Notes: generated by a model not told the origin, from the sequence alone. A DNA stretch of 44,130 bases from Alphaproteobacteria bacterium (GCA_018969015.1 JAGWZE010000031.1:1-44130); one strand, 5' to 3'; positions 22,939 through 31,810 are shown, counted from the stretch's first letter. Translations and numbers: made by a program.

Positions 22939-24424
22939 CGGCGGTGCGGGCGCGCTGGAGGATGAAGGTCGTGGCGCGTCCCGTGGGCGAGAGCCCCATC
23001 CGGCGCTCGAAGGCGGCGATCGCCGCGCGCGTTTTCGGCCCGACGAGCCCATTGGGCGGACCGATCGCGAAGCCGAGCCGGTTGAGGTGGCCCTGCAGCT
23101 CACGGATCGAGGCTTTGGAGCGCAGATCAGCGGCGGCGTCGCGATCGGCCTCGATCGGGTTCACCACCGCCGGCGCCGGCGCGCCGCGGATGCGGTCGAG
23201 CAGCGCCCGCGTCGGCCAGCCATCGGCGGGGAGCCCCTCGGCCTGCTGGTAGGCGCGCACGGCGCGGCGCGTGTTGGAGCCGAACATCCCGTCGGCGCCG
23301 CCGGAATCGTAGCCCTTCGCGGCCAGAAGCTGCTGCAGCTCGATCATGTCGGCCCGCTGCAGCGCGCCCTGATAGCGCGGCCAGGAGGCGACGATGCCGC
23401 CGCGGCCGGCGTAGCCGCGCGCCAGGAGGCTGACCGCGAGCGCGTAGCGATCCGAGGGGTTGTAGGCGCGGATGGACCGGAAGTTCTGGAACAGCACGAG
23501 CGCGGGGCCCTCCGCGCCGGCCGGCAGGAAGAGTTGCGCCTGCAGGGCGCGGGTGGCCGGGCTCCAGGGGGCGCCGTCCAGACGCGTCACGCCGAAGCCC
23601 TCCCACTCGGCGATCGAGCGCATCGTGCCGTCGGCCAGCGCGTAGTCGAACTTGGTCGGCAGGCGGACCTCGTCGAACACCGGATCGCCGGGGGACCAGC
23701 CGCGGCGGGCGAGGTAGTTGGCGATCGAGGCGAGCGCATCGCCCGTGTTGGTCCAGATGTCGCGCTTGCCGTCGCCGTCCCAGTCGACGGCGTCCTGCAG
23801 GTAGATGTCCGGCATGAACTGCGGCTGGCCGAGCGCGCCGGCCCAGCTGCTTTTGAGCTCGGTCGGCCCGGCATAGCCACGCTCGACCATCTGGATCAGG
23901 GCGACGAGATAGCCCTCGAACTGCGCCCGGCGGCGGCCTTCCGCCGCGAGCGTGGCGAGCGCGTTGACGGCGTCGTAGTTGAGCGGCGCCGCGCCGTAAT
24001 TGGTCTCGATCGCCCAGATGCCGGCGATGATGTCGGCGTCGACGCCGTATTTGGCCTGGATGGCGGAGAACAAGGCCGCGTTCTCGGCGCGCTTGGCCTG
24101 GCCGTCGGTGATGCGCCGGGGCGTGACCGCGCGATCGATATAATCCCACACGGGCCGCACGAATTCGGGCTGGTTCTGGTCGGCCTGGACGACGCGGGGG
24201 TCCGGGGCGGCGCGCGACAGGACGGAGCGGACGACCTCAGGCGACCGGCCGGCCATGATCACGCGGCGGGCGAAGTCGGAGCGCCAGGCGTCGAAGCCGG
24301 GATCGCCGGAGCTTTCGAACACGGTCGGATCGACCCCTTGCGCACGGGTCATGGGCGCGACGCCGGCGACAGCAGCAAGAACCGCCAGGCCGAGCACAAA
24401 GGCTACGCGACGCAACATCGGCAT
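22922..24424 (-). CDS. Lytic murein transglycosylase with two peptidoglycan-binding domains
   Basis: A 500-residue periplasmic enzyme of the MltB/SltB (GH103) type that cleaves MurNAc-GlcNAc bonds with 1,6-anhydro ring formation. There is a signal peptide to about residue 29 (APMTRAQG). The catalytic Glu140 lies in IWAIETNYG, followed by the family's LGQPQFMPDIYLQDAVDWDGDGKRDIW block. Two PG_binding_1 domains follow, at about 350-410 (LQQLLAAKGYDSGGADGMFG) and 432-490 (LQGHLNRLGFAIGPPNGLVG); most relatives have one. The ATG at 24418 has the better-spaced ribosome site, so the true start may be two residues later than given. Confidence 0.93.
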   Translation of the reverse strand: MPMLRRVAFVLGLAVLAAVAGVAPMTRAQGVDPTVFESSGDPGFDAWRSDFARRVIMAGRSPEVVRSVLSRAAPDPRVVQADQNQPEFVRPVWDYIDRAVTPRRITDGQAKRAENAALFSAIQAKYGVDADIIAGIWAIETNYGAAPLNYDAVNALATLAAEGRRRAQFEGYLVALIQMVERGYAGPTELKSSWAGALGQPQFMPDIYLQDAVDWDGDGKRDIWTNTGDALASIANYLARRGWSPGDPVFDEVRLPTKFDYALADGTMRSIAEWEGFGVTRLDGAPWSPATRALQAQLFLPAGAEGPALVLFQNFRSIRAYNPSDRYALAVSLLARGYAGRGGIVASWPRYQGALQRADMIELQQLLAAKGYDSGGADGMFGSNTRRAVRAYQQAEGLPADGWPTRALLDRIRGAPAPAVVNPIEADRDAAADLRSKASIRELQGHLNRLGFAIGPPNGLVGPKTRAAIAAFERRMGLSPTGRATTFILQRARTAVKAGR

Positions 24425-24560
24425 TCCCCGCGGCGATCCCAGCAGCGTCGGTTAAATCGCGTCGCCGCTGCCGTAAAGTCGGCGCCCAAATCGAGGTGCA
24501 GTCGCGGCTTTTGGGCCACGGGATGGGGCGCCGCGCGCTGGCCTCGGCGACCGGCCGTGG

Positions 24561-24566
24561 TAAACT
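24561..24566 (+). promoter_or_regulatory. Possible -10 box of the vapBC operon
   Basis: TAAACT (four of six to TATAAT) ends 7 bases before the ATG at 24574, and no ribosome site lies between. If this is the promoter, the mRNA is leaderless, as predicted for the HEPN module. The -35 region is weak (CTGGCC). Confidence 0.3.
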
Positions 24567-24573
24567 CGTCCAC

Positions 24574-24837
24574 ATGAGTGAGGCGCCGATCACGATCGAC
24601 GACCCGGACCTGATCCGCGAGCTCCGCATCGTCGCGGAGGGACTTGGGATCAGTACCGCCGCCGTTGCGCGTGCGGCCGTTCGGCGCGGTCTGGACGCAA
24701 ACGCGACCCGCCCCGCGAAGGCGACGCGGGATCCAGCGCAGATCGCGCGCCTTCTCTCCGAAATCGACGCTCTGCCACACGTGGGCGCGCCTCTGACCGA
24801 TCGCGACCTTTACGGCGCGGACGGCCTGCCTCTGTGA
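24574..24837 (+). CDS. vapB: VapB-family antitoxin
   Basis: An 87-residue protein with the N-terminal DNA-binding fold of Rv0623/VapB-type antitoxins (ITIDDPDLIRELRIVAEGLGISTAAVARAAVRRGL), then a basic linker and a C-terminal toxin-binding tail (DPAQIARLLSEIDALP...[10 protein letters not shown]). I chose the ATG at 24574; an earlier in-frame start at 24496 adds an unrelated leader. The stop overlaps the toxin's GTG start in GTGA, normal for these pairs. Such antitoxins repress their own operon and neutralise the PIN RNase. Confidence 0.85.
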   Translation: MSEAPITIDDPDLIRELRIVAEGLGISTAAVARAAVRRGLDANATRPAKATRDPAQIARLLSEIDALPHVGAPLTDRDLYGADGLPL

Positions 24838-25223
24838 TCGTCGTCGACGCTTCGGCGCTGCTCGCGATTTATCTCAACGAACCAGAACGCCCTGAGTTTT
24901 TGGCGGCGATCGAGGCCGTGGAAAGTCCAATCATCGCCCCCGTGAACGTCTGGGAGGCTTTGGTGCGCGCCTACAGCCTTCACGGCCCAGCCGGCCGGGA
25001 CCGCATGGCGGATTTGATCGTGCAGTTGGGGCTCTATACGCCGCCCTGCACCTTGGACGACGCGCGAGAAGCGGCGTTCGCGTTCGAGCGGTTTGGCCGC
25101 GGGCGCCCGGCCGGCCTCAATCTCGGAGACTGCTTCGCCTATGCCCTCGCGCGGACGCGGGGAGCGGCCCTGCTTTTCAAAGGCGAGGATTTCCGCAAGA
25201 CGGACGCAGTGGTCGTCGAGTAA
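24834..25223 (+). CDS. vapC: VapC toxin, PIN-domain ribonuclease
   Basis: A 129-residue PIN protein. The acidic metal-binding residues are in place: Asp5 in IVVDASALL, Glu in NVWEALV, Asp in [11 protein letters not shown] and Asp in [10 protein letters not shown]. VapC enzymes cut specific tRNAs or rRNA when not bound by VapB. The GTG start is coupled to vapB (GTGA). The pair sits between the transglycosylase and ykgO, without mobile-element traces. Confidence 0.92.
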   Translation: MIVVDASALLAIYLNEPERPEFLAAIEAVESPIIAPVNVWEALVRAYSLHGPAGRDRMADLIVQLGLYTPPCTLDDAREAAFAFERFGRGRPAGLNLGDCFAYALARTRGAALLFKGEDFRKTDAVVVE

Positions 25224-25283
25224 ATTTGAGGCCTCGATGGGGCGCGCTTGGCGTCCGAACCACCGCCCCGCCCCCGCTTTGCA

Positions 25284-25311
25284 TTGACTTCCGGTCGCCC
25301 GGCCCTTATGC
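25284..25311 (+). promoter_or_regulatory. Putative promoter of ykgO
   Basis: TTGACT (25284-25289), a 16-base spacer, then TTATGC (25306-25311). The -35 matches five of six bases; the -10 is weaker. It leaves a leader of about 37 bases before the ribosomal-protein gene. Confidence 0.45.
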
Positions 25312-25354
25312 ACCCCGCTTCCCGTTTCCGCTCATTTTTCCGGACGCCGCGGCC

Positions 25355-25480
25355 ATGAAGGTCAAAAGCTCGCTCAAGACGCTCAAAACCCGCCACCGGG
25401 CGTGCCGCGTGGTGCGCCGCAAGGGCCGTGTGTACGTGATCAACAAGGTTGATCCGCGCTACAAGGCCAAGCAGGGCTGA
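25355..25480 (+). CDS. ykgO: 50S ribosomal protein L36, YkgO (zinc-free) type
   Basis: A 41-residue basic protein ([15 protein letters not shown]... ending [10 protein letters not shown]). It has a single Cys, so the zinc-ribbon Cys/His set of classical RpmJ is lacking; this is the YkgO type. In some bacteria this paralogue replaces zinc-binding L36 when zinc is scarce; in many alphaproteobacteria it is simply the only L36. Translation starts at ATG 25355, and a terminator follows at 25513. Confidence 0.93.
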   Translation: MKVKSSLKTLKTRHRACRVVRRKGRVYVINKVDPRYKAKQG

Positions 25481-25512
25481 GCCCACACTTCCTGAAGACT
25501 GGATGATGAGAC

Positions 25513-25542
25513 GGCCGGCCGCACGCCGGCCGCCTTTCTTTC
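25513..25542 (+). terminator. Rho-independent terminator after ykgO
   Basis: A 7-bp perfect GGCCGGC/GCCGGCC stem with a 5-base loop, followed by CGCCTTTCTTT. It isolates ykgO from the downstream operon. Confidence 0.75.
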
Positions 25543-25601
25543 GCCGCGCGTTCACCGCAGAGTGCCCGAGGGCTGGTGACACTTCGATCGCGGAGGCGTC
25601 G

Positions 25602-26177
25602 ATGCGTGGGGATTTCGTGCGTACCCTGACCGGCGTGGCCCTCGCCGCCGCGCTCGCCGCGTGCGCGCCCGAGGCGAAGGCGCCCGAGCCCCCGGCCAAT
25701 CCCAAGCTCGACGTGCTGTTCGCGCAGCTGCAAAAGGCGCCCGACGCGCCGACCGCGAAAATGATCGAGGACCAGATCTGGGCCACCTGGGCCGAATCCG
25801 GCAGCCCGACGATCGACATCCTGATGGAGCGCGCGCAGATCGCGACCGCCTCCGGCGACACCGAGCTCGCCAAGCAGTATCTCGACGAAGCCACACGCCT
25901 GAAGCCCGACTTCGCCGAAGCCTGGAACCGGCGCGCCATCCTCTCCTACGACCAGGAAAACTACGGCGCGGCAATCGAGGACATCCAGGAGGCGCTGAAG
26001 CGCGAGCCCCGGCATTTCGGCGCGCTCGCCGGGCTCGGCATGATCTACGAATCGCTCGGGCAGGAGCGCGCGGCGCTCGCGGCCTACGAGGATGCGATCG
26101 CGGTGAACCCGCACCTGGAACAGGCCAAGCAGGGCGTGGCGCGGCTGTCGCCCAAGATCGCGGGCCGCGAGACCTGA
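25602..26177 (+). CDS. TPR-repeat lipoprotein
   Basis: A 191-residue lipoprotein: the signal ends LAAALAAC (Cys21). Residues about 85-185 hold tetratricopeptide repeats (ASGDTELAKQYLDEATRLKPDF, AWNRRAILSYDQENYGAAIEDIQEAL, LGMIYESLGQERAALAAYEDAIAVNP), which form helical scaffolds for protein contacts. It should face the periplasm. The ATG at 25602 has GGAGG 6 bases upstream; longer in-frame starts run back through the ykgO terminator. The stop is directly followed by the next ATG (TGAATG). Confidence 0.9.
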   Translation: MRGDFVRTLTGVALAAALAACAPEAKAPEPPANPKLDVLFAQLQKAPDAPTAKMIEDQIWATWAESGSPTIDILMERAQIATASGDTELAKQYLDEATRLKPDFAEAWNRRAILSYDQENYGAAIEDIQEALKREPRHFGALAGLGMIYESLGQERAALAAYEDAIAVNPHLEQAKQGVARLSPKIAGRET

Positions 26178-27143
26178 ATGCTGGACATTGCGGCAGGGGT
26201 TGTCGGCGTCCTCGCCGCAGGGGCGGCGTATGGGTCGGCCTATGCCGCCTGGGCCAACGCGCGCTGGCCCGCGCGCGGGGAGCGCCTGCGTGTGCCGGGC
26301 GGCGTCGCGCATCTGGTGCGCCGGGGCGACGCGGGCCCGAGCGTGGTGTGCCTGCACGGCGCGAGCGCCAACGGGCGCGAGTTCGACGCGGTCGTCACCG
26401 CGCTGGACGGGCAGGCGCGCTTTGCGATCATCGATCGCCCCGGACATGGCCATTCGACGCGCCCGGCGGGCGCCGCGGCGCTCGATCGCGCGGCGGCGTT
26501 CGTGGCCGATGCGATGGCGGCGGCGCGGATCGGGAAGAGCATCCTCGTGGCGCATTCGCTGGGCTCGGCGACGGCGCTGCGCCTTGCCCTCGACCGGCCC
26601 GACCTCGTGGCGGGGCTTGTGCTGATCGCGCCGGCCGCCTGCCCCTACCCGGGGCCGAACGCATGGCACGCCACGCTCGCGGCGCGCCCCTTCATCGGGC
26701 CGGTGTTCGCCCGGCTGGCCGTTCCGCTCGCGGGGCCGCTGATGGCGCGATCGGCGATCGCGAACACGTTCGCGCCGGCCGCGCCGCCGGACGGCTATGC
26801 ACGGGCGGCGGGCGTGGGGCTGCTGTTCCGGCCCAAGACGTTCCGCGCCAACGCGCAGGACGTGGTGGCGACCAAGGCCGAGTTCGAGCGGCAGTATTTC
26901 CGTTACGACGAGATCGCCGCGCCGACGATCGTGATCACCGCCGACGCCGACCGCGTGGTGAGCCCGCGCATCCATGCGCATGCGCTGACGCGCGCGCTGG
27001 TCAATGCGGAGCTGGTGGTGACGCCGGGCGCCGGGCATATGCCGCACCAGATCCGGCCCGAGGCCGTCGCCGCCGCTATCCTCAGGATCGCGCAGGCGGA
27101 GGCAGGCGAATCAGTCCGCGAACCTCTACGCTCCGGGCGTTGA
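26178..27143 (+). CDS. Alpha/beta-hydrolase with N-terminal membrane anchor
   Basis: A 321-residue hydrolase. An N-terminal hydrophobic helix (residues 4-27) probably anchors or exports it. The fold signatures follow: oxyanion region [23 protein letters not shown], nucleophile elbow AHSLGSA, the acid in TADADRVV, and His in GAGHMPHQ. The triad looks complete. The substrate is unknown; the family covers esterases, lipases and haloperoxidase-like enzymes. It begins immediately after the TPR lipoprotein and lies 19 bases before gapR, so co-transcription is likely. Confidence 0.9.
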   Translation: MLDIAAGVVGVLAAGAAYGSAYAAWANARWPARGERLRVPGGVAHLVRRGDAGPSVVCLHGASANGREFDAVVTALDGQARFAIIDRPGHGHSTRPAGAAALDRAAAFVADAMAAARIGKSILVAHSLGSATALRLALDRPDLVAGLVLIAPAACPYPGPNAWHATLAARPFIGPVFARLAVPLAGPLMARSAIANTFAPAAPPDGYARAAGVGLLFRPKTFRANAQDVVATKAEFERQYFRYDEIAAPTIVITADADRVVSPRIHAHALTRALVNAELVVTPGAGHMPHQIRPEAVAAAILRIAQAEAGESVREPLRSGR

Positions 27144-27162
27144 CCGTTTCCAGGAGCTTAAC

Positions 27163-27447
27163 ATGGCCGACGATGCCGGTTTCGGCGGCGTATCCGCCGC
27201 CCCCCAATCGCTGACGCAATCCGCGAAGGAAAAGCTGAAGCAGATCGTCTCGCGGATCGAGAAACTCGAAGAAGAGAAGAAGGGCATCGCGGCGGACATC
27301 AAGGACGTCTACGCGGAAGCCAAGGCGGTCGGCTACGACACGAAGGCGTTGCGCAAGGTGATCTCGCTGCGCAAGATCGACCGTCAGGAGCGCGAGGAAC
27401 AGGAGATGGTCATGGATCTCTACCTCGCGGCGCTCGGCGAGATCTGA
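27163..27447 (+). CDS. gapR: GapR-family nucleoid protein (DUF2312)
   Basis: A 94-residue protein with the DUF2312 signature: [45 protein letters not shown] and a C-terminal YLAALGE. In Caulobacter, GapR binds A+T-rich, overtwisted DNA ahead of forks and RNA polymerase and helps topoisomerases. The N-terminal ~15 residues are a disordered leader. Ribosome site CAGGAG upstream of ATG. It is the main taxonomic pointer to alphaproteobacteria here. Confidence 0.95.
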   Translation: MADDAGFGGVSAAPQSLTQSAKEKLKQIVSRIEKLEEEKKGIAADIKDVYAEAKAVGYDTKALRKVISLRKIDRQEREEQEMVMDLYLAALGEI

Positions 27448-27452
27448 GGCCG

Positions 27453-27881
27453 GTGGCGCCGCGCGAGGTCGATCCCAAGCGCACGCGCAAAGCCCTGCGA
27501 ATGGTGCGCAAGCTCGCCGCGCGCTCGGCCCAGGCCGCGGCGACCGCCGCCGCATCCGTCGATGATCCCGCCACGGCCGAGCCCGCGTCGCCCGACGAGG
27601 CGGCCGACTATTCGGAGTGGGAGCGCACGTTCCTGACCGAGGTCGAAACGCGGCTCGAAACCTACGGCTCGGCGTTCGCCAATCTCGCCAAGGGGCGCCC
27701 GGACGAGGCGCTCTCCACGTTGCAGGCGCAGAAGCTGCGCGAGATCGCGGCGAAGGCGGCGGGCAAGCCCGCGCGCGCCGGGCTCAAGACGCGCAAGCCG
27801 CTGCGGGCGCGCGCGCCGATGCGGTCCGGCGGGCCGCGATCCGCCGCCGCGCGCGACGACGATCAGGACCAGGAAGACTGA
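27453..27881 (+). CDS. Conserved-looking basic/acidic protein next to gapR (unknown)
   Basis: A 142-residue protein with a GTG start 5 bases after gapR. The N-terminus is basic (DPKRTRKALRMVRKL). The middle holds YSEWERTFLTEVETRLETYGSAFANLAKGRPDEALSTLQAQKLREI, a helical segment that looks like the conserved core. The C-terminus is a basic stretch (KTRKPLRARAPMRSG) ending in an acidic DDDQDQED tail. Charged ends suggest nucleic-acid or protein binding; this is inference. Its stop overlaps the GNAT start (TGATG). I do not recognise a named family. Confidence 0.8.
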   Translation: MAPREVDPKRTRKALRMVRKLAARSAQAAATAAASVDDPATAEPASPDEAADYSEWERTFLTEVETRLETYGSAFANLAKGRPDEALSTLQAQKLREIAAKAAGKPARAGLKTRKPLRARAPMRSGGPRSAAARDDDQDQED

Positions 27882-28312
27882 TGTTCGCGCTCGCGCCCTT
27901 CCGGCTGCGGCCCTTCCGCGACCACGACGCCCCGCGCTGCGCGCGGCTCCTGGAAGAAGGCTGGCGGGACGCCTTGCCCAACCGCGCGCGCGCGATCGAT
28001 CTCGACGCCTTCGCCGAGCAGACGCGCGGGGAGCGGATCGTCGTGGCGGCGCAAGGGCTCGCCGGCGTGATCGGCTTCGTGTCGGTGGATCACGATTTCA
28101 TCCACCATCTCTATGTCGACCGCGCGCGCCGCGGGCGCGGCGTGGGCGCGGCGCTTCTGGCCGAAGCGGTCGCGATGGCGAGCGGGCGCGCGTCGTTGAA
28201 ATGCGCGCTCTCCAATCTGTCCGCGCTCGAGTTCTACCACCGGCTCGGCTGGACGTGGGGCGAGCGCGGTTTCGATCTCGACGGGCCGTGGGTGAGGTTG
28301 TGGTCGCCGTGA
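27881..28312 (+). CDS. GNAT-family N-acetyltransferase
   Basis: A 143-residue acetyltransferase. The acetyl-CoA loop is RRGRGVGAALL, preceded by IHHLYVDRA (beta-4) and followed by LSNLSALEFYHRLGWTWG, the usual last strand and helix. Substrate unknown. Start ATG 27881 is coupled to the gene before (TGATG). Longer upstream starts in the same frame lie inside that gene and are not supported. Confidence 0.9.
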   Translation: MFALAPFRLRPFRDHDAPRCARLLEEGWRDALPNRARAIDLDAFAEQTRGERIVVAAQGLAGVIGFVSVDHDFIHHLYVDRARRGRGVGAALLAEAVAMASGRASLKCALSNLSALEFYHRLGWTWGERGFDLDGPWVRLWSP

Positions 28313-28337
28313 CGAGGACCGGGCGCGCCGGGCCGCA

Positions 28338-29468
28338 TCAGCCGTCGACGATGCCGCGGCGCCATTCGGCGTCGCGCCGCTCGGCGGCGAGGTAATCGCG
28401 CGCGCGCATTTCCATCAAACGGCTCGCCGTGCGTTCGAATTCGAAGCTCTGATCACCCGCGGGATAGAGGGCTTCGGGCTCGGCGTCGGCCGCGCAGATG
28501 AGCTTCACTTTCGCTTCGTAGAGCGCGTCGACCAGGTTGCGGAAGCGCGCGGCCTCGTCGCGGCGGGCGGGGCCGAGTTTGGGAATGTCGTCGATCAGCA
28601 CGGCGTCGAAACGCTCGGCGATCTGGATGTAGTCCGCCGCGCCGAGCGGGCGTTCGCACAGCTCGGCGAACGTGAAGCGCGCGCAGCCTGCGGCGGTGCG
28701 CGGGGCGACGAGCGTGCGGCCGTCGACGTCGATCTCCAGCGGGCGCGGCGCGGCGCCGACGGTGAGCCGGGCCCAGGCGCGGTCCATGGCCTCGGATGCG
28801 AACGGGCCGAGCGGCGCGAAATAAACCGGCTCCGCCATCAGGCGCTGCAGGCGGTAGTCGCGGGCGGCGGGCAGCTCGAGCACGTCGAGCCGCGCCTGAA
28901 GCAGCGCGATGAACGGCAGGAAGAGCTGGCGGTTGAGACCGTTCTTATAGAGGTCCTGCGGCGGGCGATTGGAGGTGGCGACGATCACCACGTCCTGCGC
29001 GAGCAGGCGCTCGAACAGGCGGCCGAGGATCATGGCGTCGGCGATGTCGGTGACCTGCAATTCATCGAAGCACAGCAGGCGCGCGCGATCGGCGACGTCC
29101 TTGGCGCAGGCCTCGATCAGCTGGTCCTGGCCGGTTTCGCCGCGGGCGCGGGCGGCCTTCATGAAGCCGTGGCGCGACAGCATGAACTCGTGAAAGTGCG
29201 TGCGCCATTTGCGGGCGACGGGCGCCGACTCGAAGAACAGGTCCATGAGCATGGACTTGCCGCGCCCCACCCCGCCCCAGACGTACAGGCCGCGCGGCGC
29301 GGCGCCGCCGCCGAACCAGGCGTTCGGCTTCCACTTGGCGAGCTGATCGGCAAGGCCGTCGAGGCGCGCGGCGACGGCGGCCTGCGCAGCGTCGTGCTCG
29401 ATCGCGCCCGCGGCGACGCGCGCGGCATAGGCCGTGGAAGGCCGCATGGGATCGGCGCGGGGCGGCAT
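28338..29468 (-). CDS. zapE: Cell division ATPase ZapE (AFG1-like)
   Basis: A 376-residue P-loop ATPase. Walker A is GGVGRGKSMLMD, Walker B is LLCFDELQVTDIADAMIL, followed by IVATSNRPPQDLYKNGLNRQLFLPFI, all typical of ZapE. In Escherichia coli ZapE joins the divisome late and destabilises FtsZ polymers; the mitochondrial AFG1/LACE1 homologue works in protein quality control. The ATG at 29468 overlaps the stop of the upstream thioredoxin-fold gene (ATGA), so the two are translationally coupled. Confidence 0.95.
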   Translation of the reverse strand: MPPRADPMRPSTAYAARVAAGAIEHDAAQAAVAARLDGLADQLAKWKPNAWFGGGAAPRGLYVWGGVGRGKSMLMDLFFESAPVARKWRTHFHEFMLSRHGFMKAARARGETGQDQLIEACAKDVADRARLLCFDELQVTDIADAMILGRLFERLLAQDVVIVATSNRPPQDLYKNGLNRQLFLPFIALLQARLDVLELPAARDYRLQRLMAEPVYFAPLGPFASEAMDRAWARLTVGAAPRPLEIDVDGRTLVAPRTAAGCARFTFAELCERPLGAADYIQIAERFDAVLIDDIPKLGPARRDEAARFRNLVDALYEAKVKLICAADAEPEALYPAGDQSFEFERTASRLMEMRARDYLAAERRDAEWRRGIVDG

Positions 29469-30100
29469 CAGGCGCCGGGCGCCACGTCGCGCGCGATCTG
29501 GCGGAGGTCGGCGGCGTCCGCGCCGGTGGCGAAACGCCATTCGCGGCCGGCGCGCCAAAACACCATCGGGAACCGCAGCGGCGCATCGTTGGCGGCCACG
29601 ACCGCGCCGATGCGATCCTGCGTCGCGCGGCCCCATTCGATGTACCCGTCGATCGCCTCGGGATCGAGCGCGCCGGCTTCGCACCCGCTCTGCGCCTTCG
29701 GGAAACAGGCGCGGTAGACGAGCCAGTCCTGCCGGGCGGCCACGACGGCCACGCGGGCGCGGGTCGCGTCGTCGGTCGTGGCGTCGCGCGGGGCGAGCAT
29801 CATCACGCGCACGCCGACGCCGCGCTCGGCGAGATCACGGATGGCCTGGGCTTCGAGCGCGGCGCACGCGGCGCAATCGGGCGTCGAGACGATCCACACG
29901 CCGGCCGCGCGCTCGCTGGCGACGAACGGACCGTCCGCCAGCGCGTCCGGCAGGGCGGCGCGGTCGACCGCAACGACCTGCCATCCGGCCACGTCGGTCT
30001 GGGCGCGCCAGAGCGACCATCCGGCGGCCGCAAAGGCCAGGACGGCCAGCGCCAGCACGCCGGAGAACAGCATTGGCCGGGTCACGACGGCATGCGCCAC
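29468..30100 (-). CDS. Membrane-anchored thioredoxin-fold protein (CAAC)
   Basis: A 210-residue protein: one N-terminal membrane helix (MLFSGVLALAVLAFAAAGWSLW), then a domain with WIVSTPDCAACAALEAQA, a CxxC active-site motif at a helix start as in thioredoxin/DsbC-type proteins. Later FPMVFWRAGREWR resembles the cis-Pro strand. Two more Cys occur in the insert (RACFPKAQSGCEAG). It should work in the periplasm in disulfide exchange. A GTG at 30100 with GAGG upstream is the best start. It overlaps zapE (ATGA), an arrangement whose meaning is unclear. Confidence 0.82.
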   Translation of the reverse strand: MAHAVVTRPMLFSGVLALAVLAFAAAGWSLWRAQTDVAGWQVVAVDRAALPDALADGPFVASERAAGVWIVSTPDCAACAALEAQAIRDLAERGVGVRVMMLAPRDATTDDATRARVAVVAARQDWLVYRACFPKAQSGCEAGALDPEAIDGYIEWGRATQDRIGAVVAANDAPLRFPMVFWRAGREWRFATGADAADLRQIARDVAPGA

Positions 30101-30281
30101 GGGGAAACCTCTCGCGTGGGCGTTGAAGCGGCTTCGCCAACGGATGGCAAGGCGTCAGTGTCGGCGTGCGCGCGCTTTTGGGACGTCGGCGGAACTGCAG
30201 GCCGACGACAGGTCGGCCGGGGCCGCCCTCTTCCCCCAAGGCGCGCATCATGGTCAGGTGGCCTTGCAGTTGAGGATTCTC

Positions 30282-31163
30282 ATGGTCGACGCCGCCCAGC
30301 CTTTGCCGAGAGCCGCCGCAGGCGCGTTCCGCCAGAAGCATGTCGTCGATCAGCTGATCGAGGAACGTGCGCCGACGCTGGCGGCAAGCCCGGCTTGGCC
30401 GGCGATCCGCCCCGGCCTGTACTCGATCCTGAACTACGCCAAGGCCCGCACCATGGCCGACGCGATCGGCCCCATGGACGGGCGCAGCGCGCTCGAACAC
30501 ATCAGCCGCCTGCTGCATCTGCAGACGCGCGTGCGCGGGCTGGAGAACCTGCCGGCGTCTGGCCGCTGCGTCGTGATCGCCAACCACCCGACCGGCATCG
30601 CCGACGGCATCGCCGTCTATGACGCGCTCAAGGGCAAGCGGCCGGACGTGTGCTTCTTCGCCAACGCCGACGCGCACCGTGTGTGCCCCGGTTTCATGGA
30701 CATCCTGATCCCCGTCGAATGGGTGCAGGACAAGCGCACGATCGAGAAGACGAAGCGCACGCTGCGCATGGCGCAGCAGGCGTTCCAGGATGAGCGCCCG
30801 ATCATGATCTTCCCGGCGGGGCGTCTCGCACGCCGGATCGAGGGCAAGATCCAGGACCCGAGCTGGGAGCCTTCGGCCGCATCCCTCGCCCGCAAGCACA
30901 AGGCGCAGATCGTGCCGATCCACGTGATCGGTCCGTACCCGTTCTTTTTCCACACGTTCGACCGCTTCTCGAAAGAGCTGCGCGACATCACGCTGTTCCA
31001 CGAGCTCCTGAACAAGGAAGGCCGGCTGTTCGATCTCATCATCGGCAAGCCGATCGCGCCGGAGACGCTGGTGGGCGACGCCGAGACGGTGACGCTGCAG
31101 CTGAAGCACTATGTCGAGTGGGAGCTGCCCGAAGCGCCGGACGGAGCGTTCGCACCGCGCTGA
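30282..31163 (+). CDS. PlsC-like phospholipid acyltransferase family protein
   Basis: A 293-residue protein of the glycerol-3-phosphate/lysophosphatidate acyltransferase superfamily. Motif I is NHPTGIADG (NHxxxxD), and IFPAGRLARR is the motif III equivalent; both line the active site. A hydrophobic segment occurs at ILIPVEWV. Such enzymes transfer acyl chains to lysophosphatidic acid or related acceptors at the inner membrane; the acceptor is unknown. The ATG at 30282 follows GTTGAGG. The preceding 180 bases (30101-30281) hold no recognisable gene or signal. Confidence 0.87.
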   Translation: MVDAAQPLPRAAAGAFRQKHVVDQLIEERAPTLAASPAWPAIRPGLYSILNYAKARTMADAIGPMDGRSALEHISRLLHLQTRVRGLENLPASGRCVVIANHPTGIADGIAVYDALKGKRPDVCFFANADAHRVCPGFMDILIPVEWVQDKRTIEKTKRTLRMAQQAFQDERPIMIFPAGRLARRIEGKIQDPSWEPSAASLARKHKAQIVPIHVIGPYPFFFHTFDRFSKELRDITLFHELLNKEGRLFDLIIGKPIAPETLVGDAETVTLQLKHYVEWELPEAPDGAFAPR

Positions 31164-31195
31164 GCGCGCGGCTTCGGGAACGGGGATCGCAACCG

Positions 31196-31810
31196 ATGAT
31201 CTATGACATCACGCAGCCTCTGCGCGCGGGGGTGCCCGTATGGCCGGGCGATACGGCCTATGCCGAGATGCGCACCTGGACGATGGAGGGCGGCGGCGTG
31301 GTGAACGTGTCGCAGATCACGCTCTCCACCCACACCGGGACGCACGCGGACGCGCCGCTTCACTACGACGCCGGCGGCGCCGCCATCGGGGCCGTCGATC
31401 TGACGCCGTATCTCGGTGTGTGCCGGGTGGTGGACTGCCGCGGCGCCGGCGGGCGCATCGAGCCGCACCATCTGCCGCGCGAGCTGCCGCCGCGCGTGCT
31501 GTTCCGCACCTTCGATCCGTTCCCGGAGGATAACTGGCCGGCGACGTGGACGACGATCGCGCCGGAAACGATCGACGCGCTTGCGGATGCGGGCGTGATC
31601 CTCGTCGGCCTCGACGGGCCCTCGCTCGATCCGGAGACGTCGAAGACGATGGACGCGCACCAGGCCGTGCGGCGGCGCGGCCTCGCGATCCTCGAAGGCC
31701 TGATGCTCGAGGGAATTCTGGCGCGCGAGTACGAACTGATCGCCCTGCCGCTGAAGCTCGCGACGGCGGACGCCGCGCCCGTGCGTGCGATCCTGCGGAC
31801 GCTGCCGTGA
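31196..31810 (+). CDS. kynB: Kynurenine formamidase (arylformamidase)
   Basis: A 204-residue metal-dependent cyclase-fold hydrolase that turns N-formylkynurenine into kynurenine plus formate. It starts MIYDITQPLRAGVPVWPGD and contains the metal-binding HTGTHADAPLHY. Later GLDGPSLDPETSKTMDAH and the end YELIALPLKLATADAAPVRAIL match KynB. Its stop overlaps the kynU start in GTGA. The tryptophan 2,3-dioxygenase gene that would supply the substrate is not in this window. Confidence 0.94.
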   Translation: MIYDITQPLRAGVPVWPGDTAYAEMRTWTMEGGGVVNVSQITLSTHTGTHADAPLHYDAGGAAIGAVDLTPYLGVCRVVDCRGAGGRIEPHHLPRELPPRVLFRTFDPFPEDNWPATWTTIAPETIDALADAGVILVGLDGPSLDPETSKTMDAHQAVRRRGLAILEGLMLEGILAREYELIALPLKLATADAAPVRAILRTLP

